In this document: one piece after another, positions 6,067 through 7,416 of the stretch | How the letters are laid out: the number at the start of each line of letters is the position of its first letter | Position numbering within the stretch: position 1 is the stretch's first letter | NCBI GenBank assembly: GCA_044238875.1 | Contig: JBIICM010000126.1 | Location: forward strand, 1-7,416 | Origin: JAIBAI01 sp044238875 | GTDB lineage: Bacteria; Bacteroidota; Bacteroidia; M30B66 | Direction of reading: 5' to 3' | Length of the DNA stretch: 7,416 nt | Made by a program: the position numbers and the translations under genes | Notes under the pieces: generated by a model | What the model was told of the DNA's origin: nothing | Database searches by the model: none | The model's input: the letters and a program-made list of their open reading frames with translations, nothing else

Positions 6067-7221
6067 TTACAGGGCTGTCTTATTAAAAAGCGGATTAGCA
6101 TAGATATTCAGCAGAAAAGGCAGTATGTCATTCTTGTTTTCCATCCCTGATAATTCCATTTCTATATACTGGTTAAAGGCCTGCATTTGAGCTTCGCTGT
6201 AAAATGCTTTATACTTTTGTTCATTCAGCAGCAAGTCTGCAGCAATGTAATTGAAAGGATGCAGCTTATAAAGGCTATGGATTTGCGTATCAATCAGCGA
6301 TGCCAGTTCGCGAAGGCCTTCATTTCTGCTCTTTGTTTTAAAACAATCCTTTATGGCATCACCGTTAAGCGGGCTGCCCATGCTTAGCGTAACCTCGCCT
6401 TTATGCTGCAGCAGACCTGATTTCATGCTCATCAGGTCTTCTCCTGGCGCCTTGGTATAATTTCCTGTTGTTTGTCTTAAATACATTTCACGGGCCTTTA
6501 AGCCTGCGCAGGGTTCCAACTCATAAGATATACTGAGCGGTAAAATATTGAGATCTGCAAAGGACTCATGATCGCCTGATTTCGCTGACATGGACAGCAT
6601 TTTCAGCAGCCCGGGTTGCGTAAAATCTCGTCCGTCTTTACTTCTTCCTTCCCGCTGGGCAATCCATACAGACTGCTCATCCTCAAGAATTGATTTTCGT
6701 ATGTAGGCAGACACTCTGAGTGCCGACTCATGGGCCTGTCGCGCCTGAACATCGCGGTGCACTATAAAATTTTTATTAAGCCTGACCAGTTTTTCGATCC
6801 AGACTTTCTGCAACAAATTGTTCCCAATGGCAATTCTGGTTGTCAGGAAGCCTTTTGAAAACAATACATAATTTAAAAAGGCTGAATCCAGCACGATATC
6901 GCGGTGATTTGAAACTATCAGGAAAGGTTTGCCAGACTTAAAAATATCAAATCCGTTGGCTACCAGCTGCGTTACAGAGTTTTTCGCAATTTCCCTGACT
7001 ACCTGTGAAATGATTTTTGCCTGAAATTCATTCACCGAGGTAATTTGCCTGATCTGATCAATTGCAGCCTCTGTTTTATCACCGGGAAAGATAAAGGCCA
7101 GTGCAGATCTGAATGTAGGTTCTTCCAACAATTCTGCCAGCACCGGCTGTACCTCCTCATCAAAATACGGTCTGATAGGTTCAAAATAATTCATTTTAGC
7201 CGGTTCATTATGCGTTTCCAT
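6067..7221 (-). CDS. PlsC/PlsB-type glycerolipid acyltransferase (384 aa)
   Basis: This protein has the four blocks of the glycerolipid acyltransferase family, which moves an acyl chain from acyl-ACP or acyl-CoA to glycerol-3-phosphate or lysophosphatidate in phospholipid synthesis. Block I is SNHRDIVLDS (residues 104-113, catalytic His106), block II NFIVHRD (151-157), block III WIAQREGRSKDG (186-197, matching EG-x-RS), and block IV ILPLSISYE (226-234). The C-terminal ~140 residues are a helical extension. The length exceeds a typical PlsC (~240 aa) and resembles a Bacteroidota subgroup often labelled 1-acyl-glycerol-3-phosphate acyltransferase. Block I has five rather than four residues between His and Asp112. 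No transmembrane helix is evident, so peripheral membrane attachment is likely. It overlaps the deacetylase gene by 14 bp. M10 (codon at 7192-7194, preceded by GGCTAAA) could be the true start, since MNYFEPIRPYFDEEV looks like a family N-terminus. The acceptor cannot be decided from sequence. Confidence 0.88.
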   Translation of the reverse strand: METHNEPAKMNYFEPIRPYFDEEVQPVLAELLEEPTFRSALAFIFPGDKTEAAIDQIRQITSVNEFQAKIISQVVREIAKNSVTQLVANGFDIFKSGKPFLIVSNHRDIVLDSAFLNYVLFSKGFLTTRIAIGNNLLQKVWIEKLVRLNKNFIVHRDVQARQAHESALRVSAYIRKSILEDEQSVWIAQREGRSKDGRDFTQPGLLKMLSMSAKSGDHESFADLNILPLSISYELEPCAGLKAREMYLRQTTGNYTKAPGEDLMSMKSGLLQHKGEVTLSMGSPLNGDAIKDCFKTKSRNEGLRELASLIDTQIHSLYKLHPFNYIAADLLLNEQKYKAFYSEAQMQAFNQYIEMELSGMENKNDILPFLLNIYANPLFNKTAL

Positions 7222-7416
7222 GCTTGATATCTTCCATATTGTCTATGCGGGCAAACGCGTAAGTTTGTTTGAGCGTGGTGATAACCTCGCTGAGAATGGG
7301 TAACATATTTGCAGCCGCCTTCAATGAATCATGAAAAACTATTACTGATCCGCTTCGGCAATACTTTAAAACATTAGCGCGGCATTGTTCCGAATTGATA
7401 TCTGCATCATAGTCGC
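7208..7416 (-). CDS. Polysaccharide deacetylase-like protein, C-terminal fragment
   Basis: The last 68 codons of a gene that enters from the right edge, ending with TAA at 7208-7210. The fragment reads DYDADINSEQCRANVLKY, then SGSVIVFHDSLKAAANM, then a helix LPILSEVITTLKQTYAF. The block GSVIVFHDSLKA corresponds to the last motif of the NodB homology domain (the [LIV]-x-HD motif, with the active-site His). The preceding DYDAD...QC..NVLK is what Bacteroidota polysaccharide deacetylases usually show before it. Such enzymes remove N- or O-acetyl groups from cell-wall or surface glycans using a metal centre; the Asp-His-His metal ligands would lie upstream, outside the window. Its end overlaps the acyltransferase start by 14 bp in another frame, which suggests co-transcription and perhaps translational coupling. 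Confidence 0.75.
   Translation of the reverse strand, partial: DYDADINSEQCRANVLKYCRSGSVIVFHDSLKAAANMLPILSEVITTLKQTYAFARIDNMEDIKHGNA

Noticed and set aside
6059..6076. Possible terminator hairpin between the convergent stops (AGCC...GGCT)
   Set aside because: The stem is only 4 bp with a 10-nt loop and no T-run follows; too weak to call.
6187..7227. Plus-strand open frames at 6187-6387 and 7045-7227
   Set aside because: They are antisense to the clear acyltransferase coding sequence.

Overview
The window looks like Bacteroidota (Cytophaga-Flavobacterium-Bacteroides group) chromosome. The signs are a very long secreted protein made of SprB-type repeats and other Ig-like modules typical of that phylum, TAnnTTTG-type promoter -7 elements, no clear Shine-Dalgarno sequences, moderate GC, and an acyltransferase with the NHRDI(V/I)LDS motif that I associate with Bacteroidota. 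The genus cannot be fixed from this stretch.

Layout. About three quarters of the window (1-5581, minus strand) is one open reading frame of 1,860 codons with no stop. It starts at 5581 and runs off the left edge, so its C-terminus is not visible. It encodes a Sec-exported giant surface protein. In order it holds a signal peptide, an N-terminal beta-sandwich-like module, two further Ig-like modules, a tandem pair of ~82-aa GGG/GDG domains, 16 consecutive SprB-type repeats of ~76 aa, and then two more Ig-like modules of the same two types seen before the array. Every SprB unit keeps one Trp and a Cys pair about 50 residues apart.

A 208-bp divergent intergenic region (5582-5789) holds a good Bacteroidota -7 element for the plus-strand gene and a weaker one for the giant gene. 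Next is a small plus-strand gene of unknown function (88 aa, 5790-6056). It converges, with a 10-bp gap, on a minus-strand pair: the C-terminal end of a polysaccharide deacetylase-like protein (7208-7416, cut by the right edge), overlapping by 14 bp the start of a PlsC/PlsB-type acyltransferase (6067-7221).

Functionally, the giant protein is most likely an exported cell-surface adhesin of the kind delivered by the type IX secretion system in gliding or surface-attached Bacteroidota. The deacetylase-acyltransferase pair fits envelope (glycan and phospholipid) metabolism. Nothing visible links the two groups beyond adjacency. The short plus-strand open frames inside 1-5581 and 6067-7221 are antisense shadows and are not annotated.
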